DNA of 29,722 bases from DATEOR01 sp046734455. GTDB taxonomy: Bacteria > Actinomycetota > Thermoleophilia > Gaiellales > Gaiellaceae. The DNA is taken from positions 1-29,722 of the forward strand of contig JBKPRJ010000110.1 in the NCBI GenBank assembly GCA_046734455.1, given 5' to 3'. The notes beneath the pieces are model-generated. The model did no database searches, had not been told where the DNA came from, and saw only the letters and a list, made by a program, of their open reading frames with translations. The position numbers and the translations under genes were made by a program. Below are positions 7,858 through 15,558 of this stretch, in pieces (within the stretch, counting starts at the first letter, position 1; the number at the start of each line of letters is the position of its first letter).

Positions 7858-8187
7858 CTAGCGCGAAGCGAGGGTGAGCACGGCGAAGACGCCCAGTGCG
7901 AGGAGGCCCGTGATCGCGAGCAGGAGCGCGAAGCCGCCCAGGATGCGCGCGGCCGTGGCCAGCCCTCGCCCGCCGATGCGCCCGAGCGAGCGGTCGTACT
8001 CGAGGCGCGCGCGCCGGGACAGGCGTATCGACAGGAACGCGAGGATCAGCCCGATCGGGATCGCCGGGATGGCCTGGTAGAGGCCGACGTCGCCCGAGTA
8101 GTGGGCGGCCGCGAGCCCTCCGGCGAGCACGCCGAGCGCGGCGAGCGCCAGGACGAAGGCCCAGAACGCCTTCGGGTTTCGCGTCAC
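7858..8187 (-). CDS. Small membrane protein at the end of the BMP transporter operon
   Basis: I do not recognise a named family. The frame is open well upstream through the permease gene, but the natural start is GTG at 8185-8187, overlapping the permease TGA as GTGA. This gives 109 residues. Three hydrophobic segments are visible: about 8-28 (FWAFVLALAALGVLAGGLAA), 38-55 (QAIPAIPIGLILAFLSIR) and 82-106 (ILGGFALLLAITGLLALGVF). The loop after the second is rich in Arg (RLSRRARLEYDRSLGRIGGR), so that side is probably cytoplasmic. The four-base overlap implies co-translation with the permease. It may be an accessory membrane partner of the transporter or simply a passenger; the sequence does not decide. 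Confidence 0.75.
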   Translation of the reverse strand: MTRNPKAFWAFVLALAALGVLAGGLAAAHYSGDVGLYQAIPAIPIGLILAFLSIRLSRRARLEYDRSLGRIGGRGLATAARILGGFALLLAITGLLALGVFAVLTLASR

Positions 8188-9392
8188 TGCTTGACGTACG
8201 GGCGACCGGCTGCGGCCGGGCCGCGCGAGCGGCCGACCACGCCGACGAGCGCGATCAGCGTGAGGACGTAAGGCAGGGTCTGGAGGAGATTCGACGAGAT
8301 GCCGGCTTCGTTCTGCAGGCGCTGGGCCAGGCCGCTCGAGAAGCCGAAGAGGAGACAGGCCGCGAACGCGGGGAACGGCCGCCACTTCCCGAAGATGACG
8401 GCGGCCAGGGCGATGAACCCGCGGCCGATCGTCATGTTCTCGTTGAACGATCCGACGAACCCGATCGAGAGGTATGCGCCGCCGAGCGCGGCGAGCATCC
8501 CGGACACGACGACGCAGGCGTAGCGGATCCCGTAGACGGAGATCCCCACCGTGTCCGCGGCCTTGGGATGTTCTCCAACCGACCTGATGCGCAGACCGAT
8601 CGGCGTCTTGAAGAGGACGAGCCAGCTCAGGATGAGGAGGGCGAACATCAGCCAGATCATCAGGCTCATGGAGCCGATGACGTCGCCGATGAACGGGATC
8701 TTGTCGAGCCCTGGCACGGTCACGGTCGGCACGCGCGCGACGTCCGACGGCGTCCCTTCCGTCCCGTAGATGTAGCGGAAGAGGTAGCCCGTCACCCCGA
8801 GCGCGAGGAAGTTGATCGCCGTGCCGCTGACGATCTGATCAGCTCGCAGATGGATGGAGAAGAACGCGTGGATGAGCGCAAGCCCCCCGCCGAAGACCAT
8901 CGCCATCAGGAGCCCGACCACCCATGAACCGCTCCAGGCCGCCGCCCAGATCCCGAAGAAGGCACCGGACAGCATCATCCCCTCGAGGCCGATGTTGATC
9001 ACCCCCGAGCGCTCGGAGAAGATGCCGCCCATCGCGGCGAAGGCAAGTGGCGTCGCGAAGCGGAGCGTGGCCGCGAAGAGGCCCGCGTTCACGACCGCGT
9101 CGAGGGAGTCCGTGTCCTTGGTCTGCGCCCAGAGCGCGGCTGCCGTTCCGCCGACCGCGACGGCGATGGCCCACCAGCCGAGCCGCTTCTCGTCTCGTGT
9201 GACCGCCCAGAGACCGGCCGCGAGCCCGGCGATCCCGAGCGCGATCGGACCGGCCTCGAAGCGGACGTCCCACGGCGGCAGCGCAAGCCAGAACGCGAGC
9301 AGCCCGAGCCCGATGCCGTACCAGGCGATCGTCTTCGTTTCGGCGAGCTTGCGGACCCAACTGCGGTCCTGGACGGCGGCCGCGACAGACAC
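8184..9392 (-). CDS. ABC transporter permease, BMP/nucleoside type (second permease)
   Basis: This 402-residue integral membrane protein belongs to the BPD_transp_2 permease family and resembles the NupQ/YufQ partner of nucleoside importers. Family hallmarks are IFSERSGVINIGLEGMMLSGAF, HLRADQIVSGTAINFLALG and FKTPIGLRIRSVGEHPKAAD, followed by several transmembrane segments. It has an extra N-terminal stretch of hydrophobic segments (about 20-110) before the core, which is common in actinobacterial members. GTG at 9390-9392 directly follows the TAA of the first permease. With that protein it would form the heterodimeric pore. Specificity for nucleosides rather than another BMP ligand is family inference, supported by a nucleoside hydrolase and ribokinase further along. 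Confidence 0.9.
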   Translation of the reverse strand: MSVAAAVQDRSWVRKLAETKTIAWYGIGLGLLAFWLALPPWDVRFEAGPIALGIAGLAAGLWAVTRDEKRLGWWAIAVAVGGTAAALWAQTKDTDSLDAVVNAGLFAATLRFATPLAFAAMGGIFSERSGVINIGLEGMMLSGAFFGIWAAAWSGSWVVGLLMAMVFGGGLALIHAFFSIHLRADQIVSGTAINFLALGVTGYLFRYIYGTEGTPSDVARVPTVTVPGLDKIPFIGDVIGSMSLMIWLMFALLILSWLVLFKTPIGLRIRSVGEHPKAADTVGISVYGIRYACVVVSGMLAALGGAYLSIGFVGSFNENMTIGRGFIALAAVIFGKWRPFPAFAACLLFGFSSGLAQRLQNEAGISSNLLQTLPYVLTLIALVGVVGRSRGPAAAGRPYVKQ

Positions 9393-10592
9393 TTAGAGCT
9401 CCTGGGCTTTCACGCGTGGCGTCGTCGAGCCTCCGCCGAAGCCGATCTTCTTGCGCGCGTTCCAGGCGTAGACGATCAGGAGCTCGGCGCCGACGAAGAG
9501 GATGATCAGCGCCTGGATCATCGTCGAGAGGTTCGTGGCCAGCTCGGGCGGGAAGTCCGTGCCGGAGAGCTGCCGGGGCGAGGTTCCGACCTGCAGCGCG
9601 CCGAAGAGCAGCGCCGCGAAGAGGATCCCGACCGCCTTGTTGCGCCCCAGGAGGGCGACGGCAATCCCAATGAAGCCGACGAAGCTGACGTCGTAGTCGT
9701 TGATCGCCTGGTGGAACTTCCAGCCGAGGATGTCGACGGCGCCGGCAAGCCCTGCGAACGCGCCCGCGATCCCCATGGCGAGGATGTAGTTCTTCGAGAC
9801 GTTGATGCCGCCGTAGCGCGCCGCCTCGGGGTTGAAGCCCACCGCGCGCACCTCGTAGCCGAGCGTCGTCCGGTTCAGGAGGAGGTGGTAGACGAGCAGC
9901 GAGAAAAGGGCGATGAAGATCCCTGCGTGGAGCGGCTGTAAGGCGCCCCAGATCGGCCACAGCTTCGCCGAGTCGGCGACGTCGTAGGAGCGCGGCACGT
10001 CGGGCTCCGATCCCTGCATCCACCCGCCGAGCTCGACGAAGTATTTCCCGACCCAGAGGGCGATCCAGTTGAGCATGATCGTGGAGATGACCTCGTGGGC
10101 TCCGAAGGCGGCCTTGAGGAAGCCCGCGATGCCCGCCCAGATCGCCCCGCCGAGGATGGCGCCGACGCAGCAGACGAGGACGTGCAGCGGGCGCGGCATC
10201 CCGACGAAGACGTGCCCGAGGTAGAGCGCCGTCAGAAGGCCGACGAAGTACTGGCCCTGGCCGCCGATGTTGAACATGCCGCAGCGGAACGCGAACGCGA
10301 CGGCGAGCGCGGTCAGCATGAGCGGCGTCGTGATCAGAAGGGTCTGCTGGAGGTCGAGCGCAGCGCTGAAGCGCTCGTCGCCCTGCACCCAGGGGAAGAA
10401 CCAGTTCAGGCCGGTGCCGGCGAAGATGGCCTTGTACGCGGCAAAGGGGTCATGCCCGGTCGCGACGACGACGAGGCCGCCGACGAAGAAGGCGAGGACG
10501 GCGGCCGCCAACGCCGTGAAGAATCCGCCGAGCCCCGAGTACCAGCGGCTGACGACCTCGTAGCCGGAGTCGGTGCCCGCTCCCTCGCTCAC
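9393..10592 (-). CDS. ABC transporter permease, BMP/nucleoside type (first permease)
   Basis: This 399-residue permease resembles NupP/YufP. Recognisable segments are LITTPLMLTALAVAFAFRCG, then MFNIGGQGQYFVGLLTALYL, AHEVISTIMLNWIALWVGKY and GYEVRAVGFNPEAARYGGI, the last being the conserved cytoplasmic loop that docks onto the ATPase. About ten hydrophobic segments can be counted. Its GTG at 10590-10592 overlaps the ATPase stop by four bases (GTGA), and its TAA abuts the start of the second permease. The ATPase and both permeases are therefore translationally coupled. Confidence 0.9.
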   Translation of the reverse strand: MSEGAGTDSGYEVVSRWYSGLGGFFTALAAAVLAFFVGGLVVVATGHDPFAAYKAIFAGTGLNWFFPWVQGDERFSAALDLQQTLLITTPLMLTALAVAFAFRCGMFNIGGQGQYFVGLLTALYLGHVFVGMPRPLHVLVCCVGAILGGAIWAGIAGFLKAAFGAHEVISTIMLNWIALWVGKYFVELGGWMQGSEPDVPRSYDVADSAKLWPIWGALQPLHAGIFIALFSLLVYHLLLNRTTLGYEVRAVGFNPEAARYGGINVSKNYILAMGIAGAFAGLAGAVDILGWKFHQAINDYDVSFVGFIGIAVALLGRNKAVGILFAALLFGALQVGTSPRQLSGTDFPPELATNLSTMIQALIILFVGAELLIVYAWNARKKIGFGGGSTTPRVKAQEL

Positions 10593-12115
10593 GCCGCCGT
10601 CGCCTCGCGCTTGCCGCCCACCATCGCCAGGCCGATCTCCTCCTCCGAGACGTCGGGTTTGAATTCCGCGACGATCCGGCCTTCGTAAAGGACGAGGATG
10701 CGGTCCGACAGCGACAGGATCTCGTCCAGCTCGAACGAGACGAGGAGGATCCCGCGGCCCTCGTCTCGCTCCTCGACGAGGCGCCGGTGGACGAACTCGA
10801 TCGCGCCCACGTCGAGGCCGCGCGTCGGCTGGGCGGCGACGAGGATGCTCGGATCGCGCGATACCTCCCGGGCGACGATCACCTTCTGCTGGTTTCCGCC
10901 CGAGAGGGCGCCGGCCCGGGTCTCCGGGCCGCCTCCGCGGACGTCGAACTCCTTGAGCAGCGCTCGAGCACGGGCGATCAGCCGGCCCGGGAAGAGCCAG
11001 CCGTACTTCGAGTCCGGCTCCTCACGGTAGTCGTGGAGCGCGATGTTCTCCGCCAGGCTGAAGTCCAGGACGAGGCCGCGGAGCTGACGGTCCTCCGGGA
11101 TGTGCCCGACTCCTGCATCGAGGCATTCCCGCGGGGAGTCGCCCGTCACATTGCGGTTGTTGACGGTGATCTTGCCGCTTCGGGCCCTGCGCAGGCCCGT
11201 GATCGCGTCGATCAGCTCCGACTGGCCGTTGCCGTCGACTCCTGCGATCCCGACGATCTCGCCGGCCCGTACCTCGAATGAGATCCCCCGCACGCACTCG
11301 AGGCCGCGCTCGTCGTCGACGACGAGGTTCTCGACGACGAGGAGGGGATGGCCCGGCTGGGCGGGGGTCTTGTCCACCCGGAGAATCACGTCGCGCCCGA
11401 CCATGAGGCGCGCCAGCCCCTCCTCGGTCGCGCCTTCGCGCGGAACGGTGTCGATCGTCTTTCCACGCCGGAGAACGGTGATGCGATCGGCGATCTCGAG
11501 GACTTCGTTCAGCTTGTGGGTGATGAAGATGATGGACTTCCCCTCGCTCTTCAGCGAGTTGATGATCTCGAAGAGCTCCGTGGACTCCTGCGGTGTCAGC
11601 ACCGCCGTGGGCTCGTCGAGAATGAGGATCTCGGCGCCCCGGTAGAGCGCCTTCAGAATTTCCACGCGCTGCTGCATGCCCACGCTGATTCGCTCGATGT
11701 AGGCGTCGGGCCGCACGGCCAGGCCAAAGCGCTCCGAAAGCTCACGAACGCGGCTCTCCGCCTCGCCCTCGTCGAGGAACGGGCCCGATGTGGGCTCGGC
11801 GGCGAGGACGATGTTCTCCGCCACCGTCATGACCGGGATGAGCATGAAGTGCTGGTGCACCATGCCGATCCCCGCGTCGATGGCCTCCCGCGGCGAGCTG
11901 ATGCGAAACGGCTTGCCGTTCAGCCGGAACTCGCCCTCGTCCGGGTGGTAGAGCCCGTAGAGGATGTTCATGAGGGTCGACTTGCCGGCGCCGTTCTCGC
12001 CGAGGAGCGCGTGCACCTCGCCCTTGCGCAGGTCGAAGTCCACGCCGTCGTTCGCGACCACTCCCGGGAATCGCTTCGTGATCCCCTTGAGCTCGAGAAG
12101 GGGCGCTTCCGCCAT
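10589..12115 (-). CDS. BMP-type ABC transporter ATP-binding protein (two ABC domains)
   Basis: At 508 residues this is a fused double ATPase of the sugar/nucleoside importer class (NupO/YufO, RbsA-like). The N-terminal domain has Walker A GENGAGKST (39-47), signature SVGMQQRVEIL and Walker B ILILDEPTAVLTP. The second domain is degenerate, as is usual for this group: its Walker A reads GVDGNGQSEL without Lys, its signature is LSGGNQQKV, and the Walker B glutamate is Gln (VAAQPTRGLDVG). The ATG at 12113-12115 has a pyrimidine-rich rather than a Shine-Dalgarno sequence before it, and a strong hairpin lies 12 bases upstream, so expression is probably lower than that of the binding protein. It is the second gene of the operon. 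Confidence 0.93.
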   Translation of the reverse strand: MAEAPLLELKGITKRFPGVVANDGVDFDLRKGEVHALLGENGAGKSTLMNILYGLYHPDEGEFRLNGKPFRISSPREAIDAGIGMVHQHFMLIPVMTVAENIVLAAEPTSGPFLDEGEAESRVRELSERFGLAVRPDAYIERISVGMQQRVEILKALYRGAEILILDEPTAVLTPQESTELFEIINSLKSEGKSIIFITHKLNEVLEIADRITVLRRGKTIDTVPREGATEEGLARLMVGRDVILRVDKTPAQPGHPLLVVENLVVDDERGLECVRGISFEVRAGEIVGIAGVDGNGQSELIDAITGLRRARSGKITVNNRNVTGDSPRECLDAGVGHIPEDRQLRGLVLDFSLAENIALHDYREEPDSKYGWLFPGRLIARARALLKEFDVRGGGPETRAGALSGGNQQKVIVAREVSRDPSILVAAQPTRGLDVGAIEFVHRRLVEERDEGRGILLVSFELDEILSLSDRILVLYEGRIVAEFKPDVSEEEIGLAMVGGKREATAA

Positions 12116-12127
12116 GGGGAGGGAAGT

Positions 12128-12156
12128 GTAAGGGGCGGGACGAGCCCGCCCCTTAC
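12128..12156 (-). promoter_or_regulatory. 12-bp perfect hairpin between the BMP lipoprotein and ATPase genes
   Basis: GTAAGGGGCGGG (12128-12139) and CCCGCCCCTTAC (12145-12156) form a perfect GC-rich stem with a five-base loop. No U-tract follows in the leftward RNA, so it is less likely a full terminator than a 3'-end-protecting or attenuating structure that keeps binding-protein mRNA in excess over transporter mRNA. The placement after the first gene of an importer operon fits that reading. Confidence 0.7.
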
Positions 12157-12166
12157 GGAACGTTCC
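12157..12166. repeat. GGAACGTTCC palindrome after the BMP stop codon
   Basis: A perfect 10-bp palindrome lies between the TAA of the lipoprotein gene (12167-12169) and the 12-bp hairpin. It could be a binding site or extend the RNA structure. No function is shown. Confidence 0.5.
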
Positions 12167-13213
12167 TTATCCGACCGTGTCCGGGATCTGGATCTCCCCG
12201 TTCAGGATCCTCTGCTTGTACTGCTCGACGGTGTCGAGCGTCTCCTGCGACACGTCGGGGCTGGTCTTCCCGAGCGCGACGCCGTCCTCGGCAAGGCCGA
12301 ACGTCGTCACTCCGCCGCCCTCGAACGTGCCGTTCTGCACGGATTCGATGGTCTTGAAGACGGCCACGTCGACGCGCTTCACAGCGCTCGTGAGGATGTG
12401 GTCGCCCAGGAACGACTGGTCGGCGTCGACGCCGATGCCCCAGACGCCCTCCTGCTTCGCGGCGTCCAGCGCGCCGAGGCCGCAGCCGCCGGCAACCTGG
12501 AAGACCACGTCGGAGCCCTTCGAGATCTGGTCGAGCGCGATCTCCTTGCACTTGTCCTGTGCGACGAAGTCGTCGGAGTACGAGCCCGAGACCTTGATGT
12601 CGGGGTTCGCGTCCTTGGCGCAGAACTCATAGCCGGCGATGAAACGATCGACGGGCGGGATCTTCTGGCCGCCGACCCACGTGATCGTGCCGGTCTTCGA
12701 GGTGAGTGCGCCCACGACGCCGACGAGACAACCCGCCTCCTGCTCCTTGAAGAGGAGGCCCTGGGCGTTCGGGATCGCAGGATCGAATGCCGAGTCCACG
12801 ATCGCGAAGTTCGAGTCGGGGAACGCCTTCGCCGCCTGCGCGGTCGCATCCGTCATGAGGAAGCCGACCGATACGACGAGGTTCGACCCCTTCTGGCCGA
12901 ACTCGGACAGGTTCGGGATGTAGTCGGCATCGGACTTGGACTCGAGGACCTCACCCTGGACGCCCAGCTGGCTCTCGGCATTCTCGAGACCCTGGTTCGC
13001 CAGCGAGTTGAAGCCGCGGTCGTTGAGACCGCCGATGTCGGTCACGAGGCCGACCGAGACCGCCTCTCCACCTGTGGTCTCGCTCGGCGTGGTCCCGGCC
13101 GCACCGCTCGTATCACCCTCGTCTCCGCCGCCACAGCCGGCCGCCGCAATGGCGATCGCACCCGTCAGCAGAGCCAAGAGCGCAAGCCACGACCACCTAC
13201 GCTTACCGTTCAC
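12167..13213 (-). CDS. BMP family lipoprotein, nucleoside-binding protein
   Basis: This 348-residue periplasm-facing substrate-binding lipoprotein has a basic start (NGKRRW), a hydrophobic core and a lipobox ending AIAAAGC, with Cys27 as the lipidated residue, followed by a Gly/Ser/Thr-rich tether. The mature part follows the BMP (PnrA/Med/TmpC) fold: VSVGLVTDIGGLNDRGFNSLA, then DVVFQVAGGCGLGALDAAKQ and GVWGIGVDADQSFLGDHILTS. Characterised PnrA/TmpC/BmpA-type proteins bind purine or other nucleosides. GTG at 13211-13213 follows GGGAGG at four-base spacing. It is the first gene of the importer operon, about 95 bp after the ftsK stop, so a promoter is expected in 13214-13308, though I see no clear box. 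Confidence 0.92.
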   Translation of the reverse strand: MNGKRRWSWLALLALLTGAIAIAAAGCGGGDEGDTSGAAGTTPSETTGGEAVSVGLVTDIGGLNDRGFNSLANQGLENAESQLGVQGEVLESKSDADYIPNLSEFGQKGSNLVVSVGFLMTDATAQAAKAFPDSNFAIVDSAFDPAIPNAQGLLFKEQEAGCLVGVVGALTSKTGTITWVGGQKIPPVDRFIAGYEFCAKDANPDIKVSGSYSDDFVAQDKCKEIALDQISKGSDVVFQVAGGCGLGALDAAKQEGVWGIGVDADQSFLGDHILTSAVKRVDVAVFKTIESVQNGTFEGGGVTTFGLAEDGVALGKTSPDVSQETLDTVEQYKQRILNGEIQIPDTVG

Positions 13214-13308
13214 AGAACCTCCCTTGTCGCCCGTTTCTCAGCGGTTGGAACCGGACGATGCTATCCCTCCCGCTTCTCGAAATCTAGGACGGACTGACGG
13301 GGGGTTCG

Positions 13309-15516
13309 TTAGGAGGCAACCTCCGAGAGGACGCGGTCGAGGTCGCCCTCCCCGATGAGGACGCGGCGCGGCTTCGAGCCTTCGTAGCCGGAGATGATCC
13401 CCCGACGCTCGAGCATGTCGATGAGGCGGCCTGCCCGCGTGTAGCCGACGCGAAGGCGGCGCTGGATGAGCGAGACGGACGCCGTCTGGGTCTGGACGAC
13501 GATCTCGATCGCCCGGTCGAGCAGCGGATCCTCGTCGGGGTCGAAGTCGCCCTCCTCCCCCTCGTGCTCGCGGGCGCTCGGAGCTTCGAGCAGCGACTCG
13601 TCGAGCTCCTGCTCGCGCTGCCCGCGGCACTGCTCGACGATGAGGGCGATCTCCTCCTCGCTGACGTACGCGCCCTGGACGCGCTGGAGCCGCGAGGTGC
13701 CGAGCGGCTTGAACAGCATGTCGCCCTGACCGAGGAGGCTCTCGGCGCCCGAGGTGTCGAGGATGACGCGGCTGTCCGTCTGGCTCGAGACCGCGAATGC
13801 GATCCGCGACGGGACGTTCGCCTTGATCATGCCGGTGATGACGTCCACGGATGGGCGCTGGGTCGCGAGAACGAGGTGGATGCCGACAGCGCGCGACTTC
13901 TGGGCGAGCCGGATGACGGCGTCTTCCACGTCCTGCGGCGAGACCATCATCAGGTCGGCGAGCTCGTCGATGACGACGAGGAGGTACGGGAGCGTCTGCT
14001 CGCCGCGCTCCGAGAGGACGCGGTTCAGCTCCGGGAGGTTCCGGGCGCGCGCGAGGCTCATGCGCTCGTAGCGGCGCTCCATCTCGGTCAGGACGTTCGT
14101 AAGCACGGCGGCCGCCGACTTCGGGCTCGAGACGACGGGCGTGAGCAGATGCGGGATCGACTCGTAGAGCCCGAGCTCGACGCGCTTGGGGTCGACGAGG
14201 ATCATGCGCACCTCGTCCGGGGTTGCGCGGAGGAGGATCGAGCAGAGCATGGTGTTGATGCAGCCGGACTTTCCCGACCCGGTCGTGCCGGCGATGAGGA
14301 TGTGCGGCATCCGGGCGAGATCGGCGTTGATCGAGGCGCCCGAGATGTCCTTGCCGAGCCAGACGGAGAGCGGGCTCGAGCCCGACGGCATGTCCGCGAA
14401 GATGTCTCCGAGGGTGACGACGTTCGGCGACAGGTTGGGCACCTCGACGCCAACCGCCTGCTTGCCGGGAATCGGCGCGAGGATGCGGAGCTCGGTCGTC
14501 GCGAGCGCGTAGGCGAGATCGTCCTTCAGCGAGGCGACCTTGCCGACCTTCGTGCCGGGCGCGAGCTGCAGCTCGTAGCGCGTCACGCGCGGGCCGACGA
14601 CCTGGCCGATCAGGTGCGCCTCGACGCCGAAGTTCGCGAGCGCCTGGAGCAGAGCCTCGGCCGTGCGCTCGATCGCCTTCTCGGGCTGGCCCTTCTTGGA
14701 GTCCGCGCGCGAGCGCTTGAGGACACCGGCGTCGGGAAGCTTGTAGCCCGCGTGCTCGGTCGAGGGCATGTCGAAGACCGGCTCCGGCTGCGTGGGAAGC
14801 TCGGGCTCGAAGTCGTCCAGCTGGTCGACGAGGACAGGCGAGGGCGCGGGCGTCTCCCTCACGACGTCCGGGTAGGCCGTCTCCCCGTCCACGGGAGGCG
14901 CGTCGGGCTGGGTGATCGGCTCGTCGTCGAAGGGGATGCGCACGCGCTCGACGGAGCGGCGCGCGGCCACGGCGGTCTTCTGCGCCGCCCGCGCCGAGTG
15001 GCGGATCAGAGCTCCCAGCGAGGCTCCGGACACGAGCAGGGCGCCGGTCACGATGAGGAAGAATCCGAGCACCTTCGTGCCGGTCTCGCCGAGGAGGCGG
15101 CCGAAGATGAGGCCGAGCGCTTCCCCGGTCGCACCGCCGTGCGACTCGCCGAGGATCGTCATGACGCCGAGACCGAGAACGACGAGGCCCGTGCGGAACG
15201 GCTTCACGTCGACGAGCTGTGCGCGCGCGACCAGAAGACCGCCGAGCGCGAGCAGGACGAGGGGCACGCCCATCCGGCCCGTGCCGAAGAAGCTCGAGAG
15301 GCCCGTGTCGATCTTGTCGCCGACGTAGCCTCCGTCCCAGCCGAGCCAGAGAGGGATCGCGAGGAAGATGCCCAGGAAGACAAGCGCGAGCCCCACGAGC
15401 TCGGGATGCTGCTGCGCACGTCGGCCCTTCGAGCGCGAGCGCTTGGTCTTGCGCACGCGCGCAGGGGACTTCGGGCGTAGGTGCTTGGGACGCTTCCTGG
15501 GCGCCATGGACGCCAT
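13309..15516 (-). CDS. ftsK: DNA translocase FtsK/SpoIIIE
   Basis: FtsK is the septum-located double-strand DNA pump for chromosome segregation. The 735 residues comprise a basic N-terminus, four membrane segments (about 40-60, 83-100, 108-122 and 148-170), a short linker (about 175-285, much shorter than in E. coli) and the motor: Walker A GTTGSGKS at 410-417, Walker B LLVVIDELADLMM, and LATQRPSVDVITGMIKANVP. The C-terminal winged-helix gamma domain, which reads KOPS, is present (SVSLIQRRLRVGYTRAGRLI, then MLERRGIISGYEGSKPR). The frame is open much further upstream, but that part is antisense to the divergent gene. ATG at 15514-15516 or 15505-15507 both fit, and neither has a strong Shine-Dalgarno. 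In related genomes ftsK follows rnj; here about 4.5 kb of other genes separates them. Confidence 0.96.
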   Translation of the reverse strand: MASMAPRKRPKHLRPKSPARVRKTKRSRSKGRRAQQHPELVGLALVFLGIFLAIPLWLGWDGGYVGDKIDTGLSSFFGTGRMGVPLVLLALGGLLVARAQLVDVKPFRTGLVVLGLGVMTILGESHGGATGEALGLIFGRLLGETGTKVLGFFLIVTGALLVSGASLGALIRHSARAAQKTAVAARRSVERVRIPFDDEPITQPDAPPVDGETAYPDVVRETPAPSPVLVDQLDDFEPELPTQPEPVFDMPSTEHAGYKLPDAGVLKRSRADSKKGQPEKAIERTAEALLQALANFGVEAHLIGQVVGPRVTRYELQLAPGTKVGKVASLKDDLAYALATTELRILAPIPGKQAVGVEVPNLSPNVVTLGDIFADMPSGSSPLSVWLGKDISGASINADLARMPHILIAGTTGSGKSGCINTMLCSILLRATPDEVRMILVDPKRVELGLYESIPHLLTPVVSSPKSAAAVLTNVLTEMERRYERMSLARARNLPELNRVLSERGEQTLPYLLVVIDELADLMMVSPQDVEDAVIRLAQKSRAVGIHLVLATQRPSVDVITGMIKANVPSRIAFAVSSQTDSRVILDTSGAESLLGQGDMLFKPLGTSRLQRVQGAYVSEEEIALIVEQCRGQREQELDESLLEAPSAREHEGEEGDFDPDEDPLLDRAIEIVVQTQTASVSLIQRRLRVGYTRAGRLIDMLERRGIISGYEGSKPRRVLIGEGDLDRVLSEVAS

Positions 15517-15528
15517 TTCGTCGGAACG

Positions 15529-15540
15529 AGGAGCGCTCCT
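15529..15540. repeat. AGGAGCGCTCCT palindrome in the ftsK divergent spacer
   Basis: A perfect 12-bp palindrome occupies the middle of the 42-bp gap between the divergent starts of ftsK and the rightward unknown gene at 15559. The position suits an operator controlling both, but no regulator is identified and short GC palindromes arise often in DNA of this composition. Confidence 0.4.
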
Positions 15541-15558
15541 GCCTCGTATCTTCAGAGC

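Noticed and set aside
4131..7900. LexA/SOS box for recA
   Set aside because: I looked for CGAAC-N4-GTTCG-type sites upstream of recA and upstream of the RodZ-like gene and saw none.
10589..12115. Degenerate second Walker motifs in the ABC ATPase as a sign of decay
   Set aside because: Loss of the Walker lysine and a Gln in place of the catalytic Glu in the second half are usual for NupO/YufO-type ATPases.
11348..13297. 649-residue rightward frame opposite the ABC ATPase and BMP genes
   Set aside because: Antisense shadow across two genes and their hairpin spacer; composition is biased to Arg, Val, Asp and Leu.
13564..15480. 638-residue rightward frame opposite ftsK
   Set aside because: Shadow of ftsK codon bias, with no domain.
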